Of a stretch of DNA of 64,000 nucleotides, positions 36,701-50,500 are shown one piece after another (position 1 is the stretch's first letter; each line of letters starts with the position of its first letter). The notes beneath the pieces were generated by a model. The model ran no database searches. It was given only the letters and a program-made list of their open reading frames with translations, and had not been told where the DNA came from. Location of the stretch: positions 108,004,944 to 108,068,943 of the forward strand of contig CM031858.1 of assembly GCA_018697195.1 (NCBI GenBank), read 5' to 3'. Made by a program: the position numbers and the translations under genes. The DNA is from Certhia americana. Lineage: Eukaryota > Chordata > Aves > Passeriformes > Certhiidae.

Positions 36701-39214
36701 ACACCTGCAGGTTTTGTACATGCCAGCAATTTCTGCCCACAAAACATACTGCTGCTGCTTGCAAAAGACCATATGCACATACCAAAAGCTGGTACTGAGG
36801 TACAATTTGCATCCATAAATGTGCAGGTGCAGTTCTGTTGAGACCTATGAGAAGAACGTGATCATGGAACAAACTACTACTACCTACACAGCAGCCATCA
36901 GACAACAATCTTTCCATAGAATGTGCCATGCCAGGTACAGCAAGGAGAGGCAGAATTCACAGCTGGAATTGCAGTTGTGTTCATGACTGGCAGGCTGATT
37001 TAAGAAACAAGCCGACCCCGTCCTGGTTTGCAAACCATGGGTGTGTACTAATGTGTAGCTCTGATGATACCCCAAAATGAGGGCCAGATTAATGTGTCAG
37101 CTACAAAGATGAAAAAAATTGTGAGAGTCCTTTGCACCAAGTGATTCAACATAGCTTTTTTTCTTCTATGACTGAAAAAACCCACCTTGTTTATTCCTCC
37201 CTAGTGAACTGCATTCTTTTCCAGGCATTAAAATTAATTCTGCAAGCCTGACGTGAATCAGCATGAGAATTACTGACCAAGTAAGCTTAGGCAAGTATTA
37301 AGAGACACGGTCCCATAATATGGTGACTTTATTCACGTGTAAATTACTGATTTCTAATGAAGTGAGCACTCAGGATGAGACATTTCTCTTTTCTTCTGAC
37401 TACAGAACACAGTCAATATTGTATGTGATTACAATTTGGCAATGACTTCTTGCTAACTGCAGGGACAAGGTCTTCACACATGTCCACAGACTAAGGGAAA
37501 AAGGCATATTTTTGTTTAGCTTTTTAATAGTATTCAGTTCTAATGGACATAATACTTTGTATGAAATCTGATCAAAGAATGTGAAAAGAAATACAAATGA
37601 AATGTGGAAAAATTCTCTTCAGATTAGAAATTATTTTGGACTAAAGCCACACCAATTGCTATTGCTTAAATATTAAGGGTAAAACAGCAGTTTGAGAGGA
37701 CTTCCTAGGGATCTAAAAAAGAAAATGTGATAATTGAACATCCACCCCCCACATAACTTTTGGGTATCACTAACATACTGACCTATTGCTATAATTAAAC
37801 TAATTTGTATACTGTGGATTACACAATCCACGGTATATAAGTTTATAATTTAAAGGCTAGGTCCAAATGTTGCAAGCATGTGAGATCCAAATCTTCAGAG
37901 AAATTAATTTTACATATTGATGTTGCTGGCAGGGAGTGAAAGAAGTGCTTAATATTTTTAAATGGCTGGTTAATTAGATGTACAGTCAGAGACTCTGGAA
38001 GAACAGGGATGCAAACAGCTCAGAGCTTCATATTTCTTCTCTTCATACAAGTATACCAGTAATGTTCCTACTTCCAATACTTTTTGTCCCATGGATTACA
38101 GATAACTAGCTCTCAGAATCACATTAGAAACCAGAAACACCGCTGGTTGAAGCTGTATAGAACCTAGCTTACGTTAAACATAGTAATAAATTTACTGTAG
38201 CAAGCTCATGGTCACCGGAGAAAGCAAAACAGAGAGAAAAAAATGTAAGTTATGAAGAAATCACTTCATTTTTAATTCTTGTTTCTGAGAAGAGACTAGA
38301 CCAATTCTACAAATCCAGTGTGGACCATTATTTCTCTGCTGGAAAACTTATGCCATCATGCAGCCACCTACACATACCCAAGACCCAAGTAATCTTAGCT
38401 AAGAATACCCCTTTATACAAGCTACAGACATACAACGTTTCCTAGGGTTTGCTTTTATGATTGGTTTAAGCTTCCCAATGCCCAACTCTTGCTACAGCTG
38501 CAGGAATGTGCTCTTCTTTCTCCCATGTGCTGACCACTAGTGCAACTGCAGTGCAGGGTCAAGACACACCACAGTCCTGACTCAGCTGAAAATTTTCATC
38601 TTGCCTGGTAGGCTGATTTTCAATCATATGAACTTAGAGCAGCCACATCAGCTGTGCAGATCAAGACACCTAGCTGGAAACAGCAGTGGGAACAATGAGA
38701 AGTCCCTATTTAGGGAAGCTCACATGTAGATCAGCATAAACCTCCTATAATTCCATAGAGCCCTTATCTGCCCAGCTGCTTCAGATCCCTCAGCATCAGA
38801 ATACCCAAGTTTGTCACAAATGACTGAATATTTCAGATGCACAATAATAACAGCTCTCTTGACAATCAGCTATTTTCTTTTAGGGCTTGCAGCGTATGGG
38901 ACTCAATTTTTTTCCTTTTTTTTTATACTCAGATACATCATCTATTTGCTTTCCAAAAGGTATTTGATAATTTCTCTCTCACAAGATTTCTTAAGGAAAC
39001 CTAGCAGGCAGAGAACTAGAGTGAACACCTTTTAATGGATTTGGAAAAGCAACTGTTGAAAAGATAGGAAACAGTGCATAGGAATATGAGAGAGGACAGT
39101 AATATTTCACTATGGAATAAAATCACCAGTGGTGAAAATCGCTTCTCTCTCTCATGCTGATGATATCGATGCTCTACAGCCTGTTCTGAAGTCACCTGAT
39201 AAAGGGAACAAACA

Positions 39215-40115
39215 GGGAAGAGACAATGTTTGCTGATGACATTAAGCTATTTGGGGTAGAAATTATGGAAGCTAAAGAACTTTCTATGAGAGTAGATTCA
39301 TAATGAAATGACATATTAAGTGCAATTTATACAAAATAATGCTAGAAATATTTTAGGGGAAAGCTTAATATAGACTCAAAAGTAGTGGACTCCGAGCTGA
39401 GTTATGGGCACACTGATACCCAGGAATGAAATCTGGGGGTGGTAAAACTTCTGATGTGTAAAAGCCTTCTTCCTGCTTACCAGTAGAGAAAGCAAACTGA
39501 AGACCAGAGAAAACCCATAAGGCAGCTATTGTATTAATTCATATTCACACACTTGCGTCCTATGTTTTGTCTGCAATTCTGATCCTTCCACTCACGTACA
39601 GAGCTGAAGAAGAAGAAGAGAGGGTAGACTGAAAGCATAAACTGACTTACAAGGAGCAACAACTATGAAACCTGGCAGAGCAATGACCAGAGGAGATATG
39701 ATAGGGATCTGTAAAATCATGAGTGACATGGAAGGGGTGAATCAGAACTGACTGCTTGCTGCCCATTGTAACACAAGGCTGGGGGCATCAGATGAAGCAG
39801 GCAGATGGCAGGTGGAAAACAAACATGAGGAAGCAGCTCTCCATGCAACTGAGAAAGGAAACTCAGGAACTCTTTGCCAGGGGATGTTACAGCTGCTAAA
39901 ACTTTACATGGATTCAGGGGACAACTGAACAAGCTGAGAGACGGGAAATCCTTTTGGGGCTGATAAGCAAACAAAAAACACCTCTGGCACAGGAAGTTTC
40001 TGAAACACAAACTGCTGGAGTTTGAGAAAGTAATGTGAGAAGGTTTCACTTTGCTGCTAGGATACTGAGCAAGACAGAGCTCTGGTCTCAGGCAGTGCCG
40101 CTGCTGTGTGCATGT
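39215..40115 (+). mobile_element. Ancient CR1/L3-like LINE fragment, 3' part
   Basis: The start 'TTTGCTGATGACATTAAGCT' encodes the FADDIKLFG catalytic region of a reverse transcriptase. Later markers follow the older amniote CR1-L/L3 type, unlike the young avian CR1s elsewhere in the window: 'GAGGAGATATGATAGGGATC', 'AAAATCATGAGTGACATGGA', 'GGAACTCTTTGCCAGGGGAT', 'ACATGGATTCAGGGGACAAC' and 'AGGATACTGAGCAAGACAGA'. Order and spacing are those of one element of about 0.9 kb. It is heavily diverged, with stops in all frames. ORFs on the opposite strand here are shadows. Confidence 0.8.
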
Positions 40116-43100
40116 GTAACAACACAAGACAGCTAAAAAAGAAAGGCACTGGTTTAAAATACTTCAGAGTCTGGACAACCTCAATAACTACATGCACCTC
40201 ATGCTGTTGACCATTGCTGTTGAGCCTCCAACCACAGGAGACTGACCAGGTACTTACATAAATTTCCAAGAAATAGGAAGAACAGACTTACTGAATATTA
40301 AAAGCACTAGATTCTGTGTGGAATGAAAATCAACAAACAAAATGGTCTCAAATTTACCTGGAAAGTTTACTGTGAGCAAGAGATGGACTTACAGTATCCT
40401 AAGGTAGATGCTAACACCCAACTGTGATACCACAGGCTGGAGCACAAAGGGTATAGAAGGCATTACAGGAATTTTTAACCACCTATCAGTTTTCTGCTTC
40501 CTTGCAACTACACATAAATCACTTGAGAAAAACAAATGAGCCTTTTTGAGAAGTGAGCTGTGTCGGATCTTTGTTCATAAGGCAGATATTAATTTAAAGA
40601 ATACAAATAGCCCAACAGCCATTAAAATGAACTCTTAAGCACGATTTCTAATTATACTGCATTGATTAAATACAATTACATTTTAATTAAGCTTTGTCCG
40701 TACCATCATCCTCCTATGCTTTTTCTGTTTTTTCCCCTTCTAGAGAAGGAAATTAATCTCTTTTTCTAGAGATTCATTTTCATGGCAAATAATGCTTATC
40801 ATTTCATATATTTTAAAAGTAAAAGACAAAATCTGTGCAAGACATGAATACAGTCTCAGCTGTATTAGACAAAATCAGCTGTCTGCTTCAAAGTTCACCT
40901 GCATGGAGAACTCCAGTCAATGCCTGCACTCTTTTCTTGCTGATTTTTAAGTCCTACCAAGAGGCTCACTTTTAGCATTCTGAGCTGTTACAGCTCCAGC
41001 TGCTGTGTGAATTCTCCCAGTCTATTTCAATGTAAAATCAGGTTACCTACAACCCAGGCTGAGGAGCAGCCTCGTGGTTTGCCCAGCACTGGGACTATGT
41101 AGAAGAGATCCTGAATGTTAGCACCTACTGCCCTCTACCTGCTCCACTTAAAAAGCTTAGGCAGCAAAACTGGAGAAAACTTCACTTTCCAATTTTTTAA
41201 ATACTTGGTATTACCAGTCTGATTGGAAATGCTCTCTAATCTATTTCTTTTGATTACAAGAGTAGGAAGTGCTATTCTTCTCTACATTGCAGTCTAGGCA
41301 GGGACTGCCATTACAAAATGTGCAGATGTATATTTCTTGCATAATTTTATCCTGTTTTCATAAAACATCATTTTAAATTTTTCTTAGCATTCAGTGTGAT
41401 TATGAATTCAGAGGTTCACCATATCTTTCCAGGAAATGGGGTGGGAGGTGTGCTGCAGTGAAGTTCGTCATGACAGACAGAGAAAAGAGAATTCCAGCTT
41501 GTAAATCCCTGCCCAGCAATATGATCCACGTAGTGAAACACTAATACAGGCCATATGAGAACTTGGCACATACTACAGAGGGACAAACCTTGATGCCTAT
41601 ACAGATAAGACTGCACCATCAAGGACAAAATTCCTATAAGCCATAGCAGACAGCCAGCACCATGAATGGGGATCCAGAAAAAGTCTGTCTCAATGGTTTT
41701 GACCTTGTATTCAGCTTAAGCGATAATCCAGCGTTATTGACTCCGACTTGTACTTTAAATTCTCAGTTCTGCCCTAGAGGATTGCTTGAAATTCTTTTAA
41801 TATAGTAAATCAACAGGAAATCCATTCCCTTGGGTTTTGTTAGAGGGTACACTAACCTCTGGACTTTTAAACTGTTTTTCTCTGACTTAGAGAATAGAAA
41901 ATATTTCCATGTCCATTTGTGGAGGGACAGAAGCCATGCAAATGGCATTCAGAGAGTCAGACCTGGCCTCAAGTCCATGAGTGCAAAGGCAGTGCTGTAG
42001 CCCTGGGTATATATCTCCATTAATCATGAGATACAGTTCTGAACAGAAAAGACACAGGAAATCCTGGCAAGCTGTTACAATTCTATTATCCCACCTGCAT
42101 GTCTTCCAAAATGCACCACAGTAGCATTCCCTCCATGTAAGGCAGGAGATATAGGAAAATATAAAAAGCCCATTTATATATGTAGCTATCTGAACATGTG
42201 TTTTCAAAACTCTTTACATTTCCAAGCTTAAATTTCCAGCAAAGGCTTAACCTGATGCAGTTTGGTTTAGAAATATAACAAACCACGTGCTTCCAGTATA
42301 TTTCCCACTGCTTCTGCTTCTTCACAAGCTCTCTCACCAATGGTCTGGCAGTTACCATCCCTTCCCATTCAGACTCATTCAGGTTCACACCTGGAATATT
42401 CACCCCTGGTTCTACCCACTTACAACAGCTGATTATTTTGATAATTAACCTGTCAGACTGCCCAGACAGCTAAGAAAACCCAAGTAACACTGGACTAAGA
42501 CCTTCTTTGGGAGGCTTTGGTCAGAAGCCGAGGACAGAGCTGACAAACAGACATACCATGACTGCATGCCATGCTTGCTGAAAGCATGTGTAAATTAATA
42601 CTGGGCATTCTGCATACCTCAGCATTAAGCTGGCCTGGCAGATGCGGTCCCTGTGTACCTTCTTTCTCTCTGTGATTGGCAGTAACAGCCAGGAAAAAAA
42701 TAAAGCAAACCCCATCCTCTTAGGACACCCCTTGGGGCGTCAGCTCTCCAGCCTGCTGGAATTGCTTATCTATCAGAGAAAAGAGGTCCCATGGAAAATT
42801 ATCACAGCCATGAAGCCAGGAGGTGAAGTGCACAACTTCCCAGCAGAAGGCAGCTGTGACAGTGTGCCATGAGCTGTCAATGTGCTCTCGTGTGGACAGG
42901 CTGTCAGTAATCCTTGAGCACCCCATCAGAAATCACTGGGGTTTGGTGTACAGCAAAGCAAACCACTGGAGTACAATAAGCTAGATGGTCTACAGTGAAG
43001 TGCCCAGTGTGTTAAACCCACTTATAAAAGTGCACTCCACTGTGTACCTTAGGTACTTTGTGAGTGGTGTACATAAGTGAGCGCTCTGGCTTTGTTTGTT

Positions 43101-43722
43101 TTCAATAACAGGAGTTTTTTCGTTTGTCAATTTACAGCAGAGGTTTTGATACTCGAGAACTGTGTCTGTGTTTGTGATTATACACCCCTGCTGCTAAATA
43201 TGATAATTTGTTCCACTTCAGGTTTTATTAATTAAATTAATACTAATTGAGCGACCTCTTGGTATAATTTTAGCCTGAGTGTTTTTTGCACTAAATCCTG
43301 TACACTGTAGTCTCTCCTTAGCATCCCCCTTTATCCCCTGTCCCAGAGGAAATGTTTCACTGCAGATCACTGCCCTGATACTTTTAGGTTTACAGATATT
43401 TATGGCTATACTTGTATTCTCCTATATCAATAATAAAATCCAGTAAAATCAACAAATATTTTAGAAAATACTTTAGAGAAAGAAGCTAGTACAAAAAAAC
43501 CAAACAAACCCAAACCCAACCCAACCCAAAGACAGCTAATTTTATGTGAATAAGTGCCCTCTAGTGCTCCAAATAACTTTCACAGTCACAGTTTTGGTTT
43601 TCAGTATCTGAAACATTGTGGGGCTTTTTGTTTAGTTTGTTTGTTGTTGTTGGTTTTTTGTTTTTTGTTTTTTTTGTTTTATTTAAAGAAAATAAAGCAA
43701 AACAGACAAGCAAAATCTTTCT

Positions 43723-43723
<1 letters not shown>

Positions 43724-43777
<54 letters not shown>

Positions 43778-43787
43778 NNNNNNNNNN

Positions 43788-43834
<47 letters not shown>
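43724..43834. repeat. (AAT)n microsatellite, interrupted by a gap
   Basis: Perfect TAA/AAT repeats flank a 10-base gap, about 18 units on the left and 16 on the right. A GT-rich stretch lies just left of it (43625-43680) and a CCCAAA-type run further left (43490-43530). Open frames across it encoding poly-Asn or poly-Tyr are artefacts. Confidence 0.97.
43778..43787. other. Assembly gap (10 N) within the AAT array
   Basis: Ten undetermined bases sit inside a perfect trinucleotide array, so the true array length is uncertain. Confidence 0.99.
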
Positions 43835-43836
<2 letters not shown>

Positions 43837-44441
43837 CACCACCAATCATTGTGTTAGTCTAAAATACACCTTATTTACTGAAACATGATGAGTATTTTCC
43901 TGCATCAAAGTCAATGTTATTATTCCTATAACTAGAGGGAGGCACATAGTTAGCTTTGTGGTGGGTTGTTAAAATTACTCAACATTGCTTGAACTGCTGT
44001 TGCTTCTAAGAGCTGACTGCCCCTGAGTGGTGATGCTGCAAAGTAGAAGAGAAGTAACTCTGGGGCAGCCTGAGAACTCCTTGTTACAAATCCCTCACCC
44101 CACACTGAAACCCACCTCAAATCAGTCATTCCTCCCCCAGAACAGCTCACCCACATGCTGAAGCAAACATGTCTAAAAGGCAGGCATGGAGCTCCACCTG
44201 CTCCATTATCTTCTCCAAACATGTAAGTGGAAAACATGTACTTAGGGAAGCCTGGCTTATAAATGAGCTCTTAGAAAACAAATTAAAAAAAAAACCTCCT
44301 AAAGAAAAAAAATCCAATTTTTTTTTTGTCCCTCAATCATTTTAAATTTGTGAAATTAATGTCTTTACTTTGTACTGCTATTCCTTTAGGTGAAAGCTGA
44401 AGATTTACAATCTATTCTTAAATGAGAAAAAACCAGTGTTG

Positions 44442-44570
44442 ATATTATTATTATTATTATATATATATAATACACAATATGTATTTTCTATACTCTGTTA
44501 TATATAAATTAATACATTACATATAAATATTGTAGCACATACATATATATAAATATATATATATATATAC
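44442..44570. repeat. AT-rich block with (ATT)n and (TA)n tracts
   Basis: A short ATT run leads into ATATATATA, and after an AT-rich middle a second (TA)n tract follows at about 44540-44569. No protein-coding content is present. Confidence 0.9.
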
Positions 44571-47500
44571 ATCCCCACAGTATTTTCATGGTCAGACTCA
44601 GATTTTTGGATACCACTTCAAAATTATTCAGCACTTTTTTGTAAATAGCAGTTTTCCTGTGTTTTCAAATGTTGTCTTTCACTTTCTAATGAGGAGAATC
44701 TCACACTGACAATTACACTTCAGCCTGTAAAACAGCTCTCGGTCATTTTTTAAAAGACCAGCAATGAATAACTTAAGTAATACTGTTTTCTGCCATGTGT
44801 TTTTTTTAAAAAATAAAAACACTTCAATGAAAACATGCTTTTTTTTTGTCTTCACACTTAATGAGCATGAATTATATTTTCTGGTTTTTCTAATGAAGTA
44901 ATAACCTTACCGCATTAATTTTCTTTTCTTTGAAAATTAACTCACTGTCTTTGCTCTAAGATAATCAATGATGTTAGCTAGAAAAGTGGTTTGCCAGTGT
45001 GCTCTCAAGTTACTGTAAAACTGGGGATTTAGTTAGAAGTACTCCTATATTCCTCTGGAACATTAAATTGAAGGCTTTAAATACTGCCTTTCAGTAAGCA
45101 GTTTCTTTGAGAAGATAAAAAACAGCTCATAAACCAAAAAAGGATGTGGCAAAAAAGACAAATTTTTCTAATGCATGCAGCATAAAATGCACTGAAATTC
45201 AAATCTCCTAAGGAAATTTTGCTTCCTTAAAAACAATGAACACCAATACTAAGATGCTCTGAATTGCAATTTGACCTTTCAAACTACTGTCAAAAAAAGG
45301 GTACACTTTTATTGTTAGTACCTGTTCTCAAGTTTTATCGCAGCAGTTACATTTCTGCCTCTTTTTCCATATTCAACACTGCCTAATATTGGCCAGAATC
45401 GACATAAAATCAAGGATTGTAAATGCAAATGACCCAGTGGAAGGAATAAACTACCCTAAAGTATTTTCTCAGTCATGACAGAAACAACCAGTGCCTTCTT
45501 AAGGCTAATAAATGTAGACAAGAAACATGTTACTCTTACACTTTCATGAGACATAAAGCTCTGCAGTTCAGTGTCTGTGGAAATTTCTTCTGAACATATT
45601 AAAATGATCTTAGGGCTCTGCAGAAACCCTGCTCATAAAACAAAAAAGCTAGGATAGTTAAAATTAATACATCATAAATAAAACATGCAATTCTGTATAT
45701 ATTAAGTGTCAGGTCTCAGAAACTCCACCACCACACACACACGTTCACAAAGCAGCTAAAACACATGCAATTCATTAAGCCCACTCAAGTGTGCTGGTTC
45801 TTCCTGGCGTTATTCATAATTGAAACATTTCAATTCTAGTTCACCAAAAAAAAAAAAATCCTCTAATTTAAAAGTAAAACAAGAAAATTAGTTCTGTGTT
45901 TCTGGATTACAATCCCACAGTGCCTTCAACTAGCCACATTAAGCCTTAGGGTGGTTAATTTTAAAATGTTTGGGGGTTTTTGTGGCTGCTTTTATTTTTT
46001 GTTTTTTTTTTATAAAGAAAAAATGCAGCCCACTCAAACAGAAATTTTTGCAAACACAGATCTCTTAAATATTTTTTCCAGTGTACCATACAAAGCCAGA
46101 CAGGAAAACAATGAAAAGTGCCAATCTATATTTTAATTATGAAATGAAATGTCATTCCTTAAATATGAATGCTCTGAAATAAGCATGAGGAACAGATGGG
46201 CTGCAAAAATAAGAGGAAGAGCTGTGTATCATGCAGGATATACTACTGAGGTGACAGATGATAGGATGGGGTGACACTATCCCCCTACTTTTCACCTGTT
46301 TTAACCATAAAAGCTCCCTGCCAAGCACCTACATGGTTGGGACACCTTACCTGGACTGCCTATATAAAAGGAAGAAAAGCACCCTGAATGAAATGGATTG
46401 GCTTGCTACAATGAAAACAAATGGCTAAGAATTAGATTCTGCATCTCAGACTCAATATTCATAAGCCAGAGGTGTGCACATCACATGCTCTGACCCCAAT
46501 CTGCCATTACTCAGCATTTGGCTTGGTCTTGTTCACAGAGATGAGCACAAAGTGTTCTTATTCTTGTTCTGTTTTAGTGGTTCACTAGGTCTCCAAGTTG
46601 CTAGCATCAAACACCCACCCTCCCAATTTAAAAATAAAAGAAAATCAGCTGCCTGCACCTTTCCTTAAAGCCTTATCACGTTTTAGGGTCATTTCAACAA
46701 ACATCACCAGCTTTTCTCCACTTTGACCCTCCAAAGAAGGATAATTTTTTCCCCAAAAAATTTATTCTGTAAGATAATTAGAGCATTGCCTAAGTGGAAC
46801 TGGTAGAGCCCTGGAGGAAGGGGCCATGTATTACTGCTTTTTTCTTGCATTCTTCACCTGCAATCTGCTTTTGGTTACCTGCTGCAGACCAGATAACTGT
46901 AGTCAGCAGAACTTCGGTCTGGCTCCACATGGCCCATTAGAATTGGGCAGACAAGAAACTTGCTTACATAAAATCGTATGAAAGCTGTCTCAGTGCAACG
47001 CCAGATGCAGGAGGAGACCATTATTCTGCGTTGCAGGTGGTGAATTCCTGAAATGTAGATCTGTGTTGCTTCTGTAACTTTTTGTCAAGGTATATAAAAA
47101 AGGAAGCGAAGCCCCAGCAAGTTCCTTCTGAAGATCCAAATTTTCCTAAAAAAACTGGTCTATCTTATTTATAATCTCTTCTCTGCAAATTAGTATTTTA
47201 ATTAGAGAAAAAAAAGAGCCATACAGACTTTTCTATTTGCATGTTGAAGAACTGATTTTACCTAAAAGTGGTAACACTTGACCTCATCAATTACATGGGG
47301 CCAGAAGAAAATACACTTTTACCATGCTAAACAGTTTCAGCTTTTAACTTTTGGAAAATTAATTATTATTATTCCTCAATACAGCAATATCTGTAAATCT
47401 TTACCCAGATGCCTACAAGCTGTTTTAAAACATTTTCATTCAAGAGAATAAACGGTTCTGAAAAACAAACCAGCTGAAATAGTTATCATGCCATTGTTTA

Positions 47501-50500
47501 AATAGCTTCCACCACAAATAGAACGATGCTGACGAGTCTACACACGTCCAAGGTCCACGTCTGCGTAAATCAAAGATGTGTGAAAGTCCTTCTATTCATT
47601 TTATAGTCACACGGGATAAGAAAGGAGAAAAAAACCTGTACTCTTGAATTGTCTCTGACTCTTCATAAAATCATTCTCATGAAGGAAGAAGCAGCTTGCC
47701 ACTGGAAAATCAAGTATCTGAGTGCCGTGGCTGCAACACACCAGCAAGGGGAGTAGTAACACTTTGAGAACTTCTCCTCTTCAGTGGCAGCCAACTATAC
47801 TTAAATGCAGTAAAGTATAGAATATTGATGCCAGGCTGTATAGACAGTGGAAGGGATATTAATTCTGCTGAAAGACTGGGAAATTAAAAAAAAAAAAACC
47901 AACCCAAACCCCACACAGACTTTTGCAATGCTATTTGGTTTTGAAAAGAAGGTGAAAGCACACATAAAGGATCTCAGATGAGCCCAACATGCCACTCACT
48001 AAACAACCCAAGGCAGCAAGCTAAAATAAAGCCCTCCCAAATTTGAGACTGTTATTTCCATTTCACATATTTATATATATGCACGCATACATATATATAA
48101 GTTGTTTTCTGCATTTTCTCCTTTTAAACAGTAATGACTACATATTTCTGTGGGCAGGAGAGACACTTTCTATCTTCCTAAGAAAATAAACAGATGGCAC
48201 TGCTGGGGTGGTAGGTAGGAGGGATGAAGCATTCTCAAGTCTCAATTGCAACCCTTGATAAGGAAAGTAGAAGGCAGAATTCCTTAAAGCCGGCTTTTAC
48301 ATCTGGATTTCTTAGGGACAGATAACTGAGCCAGCACTTTCTTAGAGAAGTACATTTTATAACTGCTAGCAGACTAACCTTTGGAATGCTTGTGCCTGCA
48401 GTGCTGAGGCAGAGTTGTCCATGGTGGTACTAAAGGAAGAGCTGGACATCCCACCACAGCTCCTACCACAAAGGGGGAAAAAAGAGGGAGCACTGACAGC
48501 ACCTCTTTGCTGCATCATTCCCACTCTCCTTTTCAATCCTGCCCTACCACAGGTACCTCTGAACAGTGGCACTGCCCAACACAACTACAGCCTAGCCACC
48601 ATGCAGCAGAGTACCACAGGTCCCAGCCAGGAGGTGCTGTAAATAAGAAGCAAATGTCAGAAGAAAAACTGCTGCCTGCACCAAGTTTTTCACTACAGCC
48701 AAGATTCCCACATTCATACCTTTTCTACAGCACTGTAAATTTTTCAGAAAGAAACAATCTCTCTTCAAAATGCTGCAAGTTTTTAACAACTGCTACCCAA
48801 GTAGGTAACCAAGGCATTTAATCAACTTGTAAATGCCCAAGTGTGAAGGCAACCTAAGTACTAATCATGAAATTACTATGCATGACAAAACTTAGAATAG
48901 TGTTTTGCTGTAATTGTGCATAATTTAACTCAAAAAAGCAAGAGGAGTTATATTTGGATACAAAAGAAAGAGGTCAATTTTATGAGGGGGAAAGAATGCT
49001 GTCATTTTTACTAGTCTGAGAGAGAAATCCTTCACCTTTTTTTTTAATTTTGGGAGGTTGCTTCTCCAATGTGATGCCAGGGGGAAAAGTCATCATCAAA
49101 GGAACATGTAATAGAAAAAAATTGTGTTTCAGTGCCACATTTTAAACAAAAAAAATCCACCTCTGTTACTTTAGAGCACATTTATAAACTGTGGCTTCAT
49201 ACCTTGGAGGCAGATAGAGACCTGTACGTTACAATGCCAGAGTACAGCTGTAAAAACAAAAACAATATAGAAGTTTTCCTCCTTCTGATAAGAAGGAATG
49301 GAAATCTTAAATAAAAAATCCAGCATGGACTCAACAATTTCCTAATGATTTTGTAGCATTTCTGGACAACGGCCTCAGCAGATTTCCTAATTCTGAGTTG
49401 GTAAGTGGATGTTGATGGGGTCAAATTCAGACCTGGTTTGGACAGCTTCTTCTCTTCTTCTAAGGGGATATTTCTTCTTTTCTTCTGTCCTGGATGCACT
49501 GCAACTGACATGGGCAAGGTCATGTGACCTATACTGAACCTTTCAAACCCAGTCACAGATGAAGGGATGTGTGGATAATGGATTCTGAAGGTCTTCCCAT
49601 TCCATCAGGTTATCCTGTGTTCCCTTGAACTCTGTTAACAGGGCACCAGCCACAAAGAAGAGCCACAAGCCTCCTACCCCAGCACTCAAATGTTGATTTT
49701 TCCCTTCTTTTGTACCCTCTCCTTCATCAGCATCAACCTAAAACAATTACATCTAATCCCTTTACCTGGCAGAAAGTCAGCAGAGAAACATGAGCTGGAG
49801 TCCAGCCTCAGGAATTGTGTGACAGAGAAGAGAAAGAAACCAGAGCATGAAGTGCCCTTCACCATGCACGGCCCACTGCATTGGTCTGAGCAGCCTAACC
49901 CATGTTCTCTGACACTATCCTGAGGACATCACTCACTGGGACATAATTTTTGAACCAGAACTAGAAAGAACATGAGATAACATCAGGAATAAGTGCTTTT
50001 CTTATCCAGGTTTGAAAAGCATATAGAGGGCACAGAGGCAATGGTAAGAAATTATCATGACTCTAATGCAGATGGTGCTGGTTTCTTCCAAAGCAGGCTC
50101 TTGCATTTGACCTTTAAGGCACACCTTTCCAAGGAAATACTCTTATCAAATCACAATAAAAATTCCTTTGGGTTATTTTAAATACAACAAGTAAATTGCA
50201 TTAGCAAAAACACATCTCTGTCTTGCAAGGCAGATTCTTTGATTGGTAGCTTTCAATGTAAATAGACTGCAAAAATAAAGAATGGCTTTGATGACCAGCC
50301 TCTAAAGTTCTCTAGAATGCAGCTAGATGAGTAACTCTTCTAAAAGTCATAAAATGGGTGTATTTTTTCTCTGGAAAAAGAAGCCATTTTTGTTTATTTG
50401 GAAAAGGTGGTAGAAACAGGATATATTTTCAAGAAACAAGTATATGTAAACACAAAGTTCTGTAGGCAGGCACAATATACACCACAGCCCTGTCTAAGAT

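Noticed and set aside
42086..42403. A 105-codon minus-strand frame with a plausible amphipathic composition
   Set aside because: It starts only at GTG, shows no known family features and no transcription signals. Treated as chance.
43554..43862. Open frames on both strands across the AAT array (poly-Asn and poly-Tyr)
   Set aside because: They are products of the trinucleotide repeat and the N gap.
48598..48636. Minus-strand candidate for the missing CHST9 stem exon: good acceptor (CTTCTTATTTACAG) followed by TSWLGPV in one frame, reminiscent of human TSGWGPV
   Set aside because: The donor is weak, the frame giving the resemblance ends in phase 0 while the mini-exon needs phase 1, and similarity stops after seven residues.
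49197..49556. A 119-codon minus-strand open frame
   Set aside because: No domain, no matching splice phase with CHST9 and no family resemblance. It is compatible with chance.
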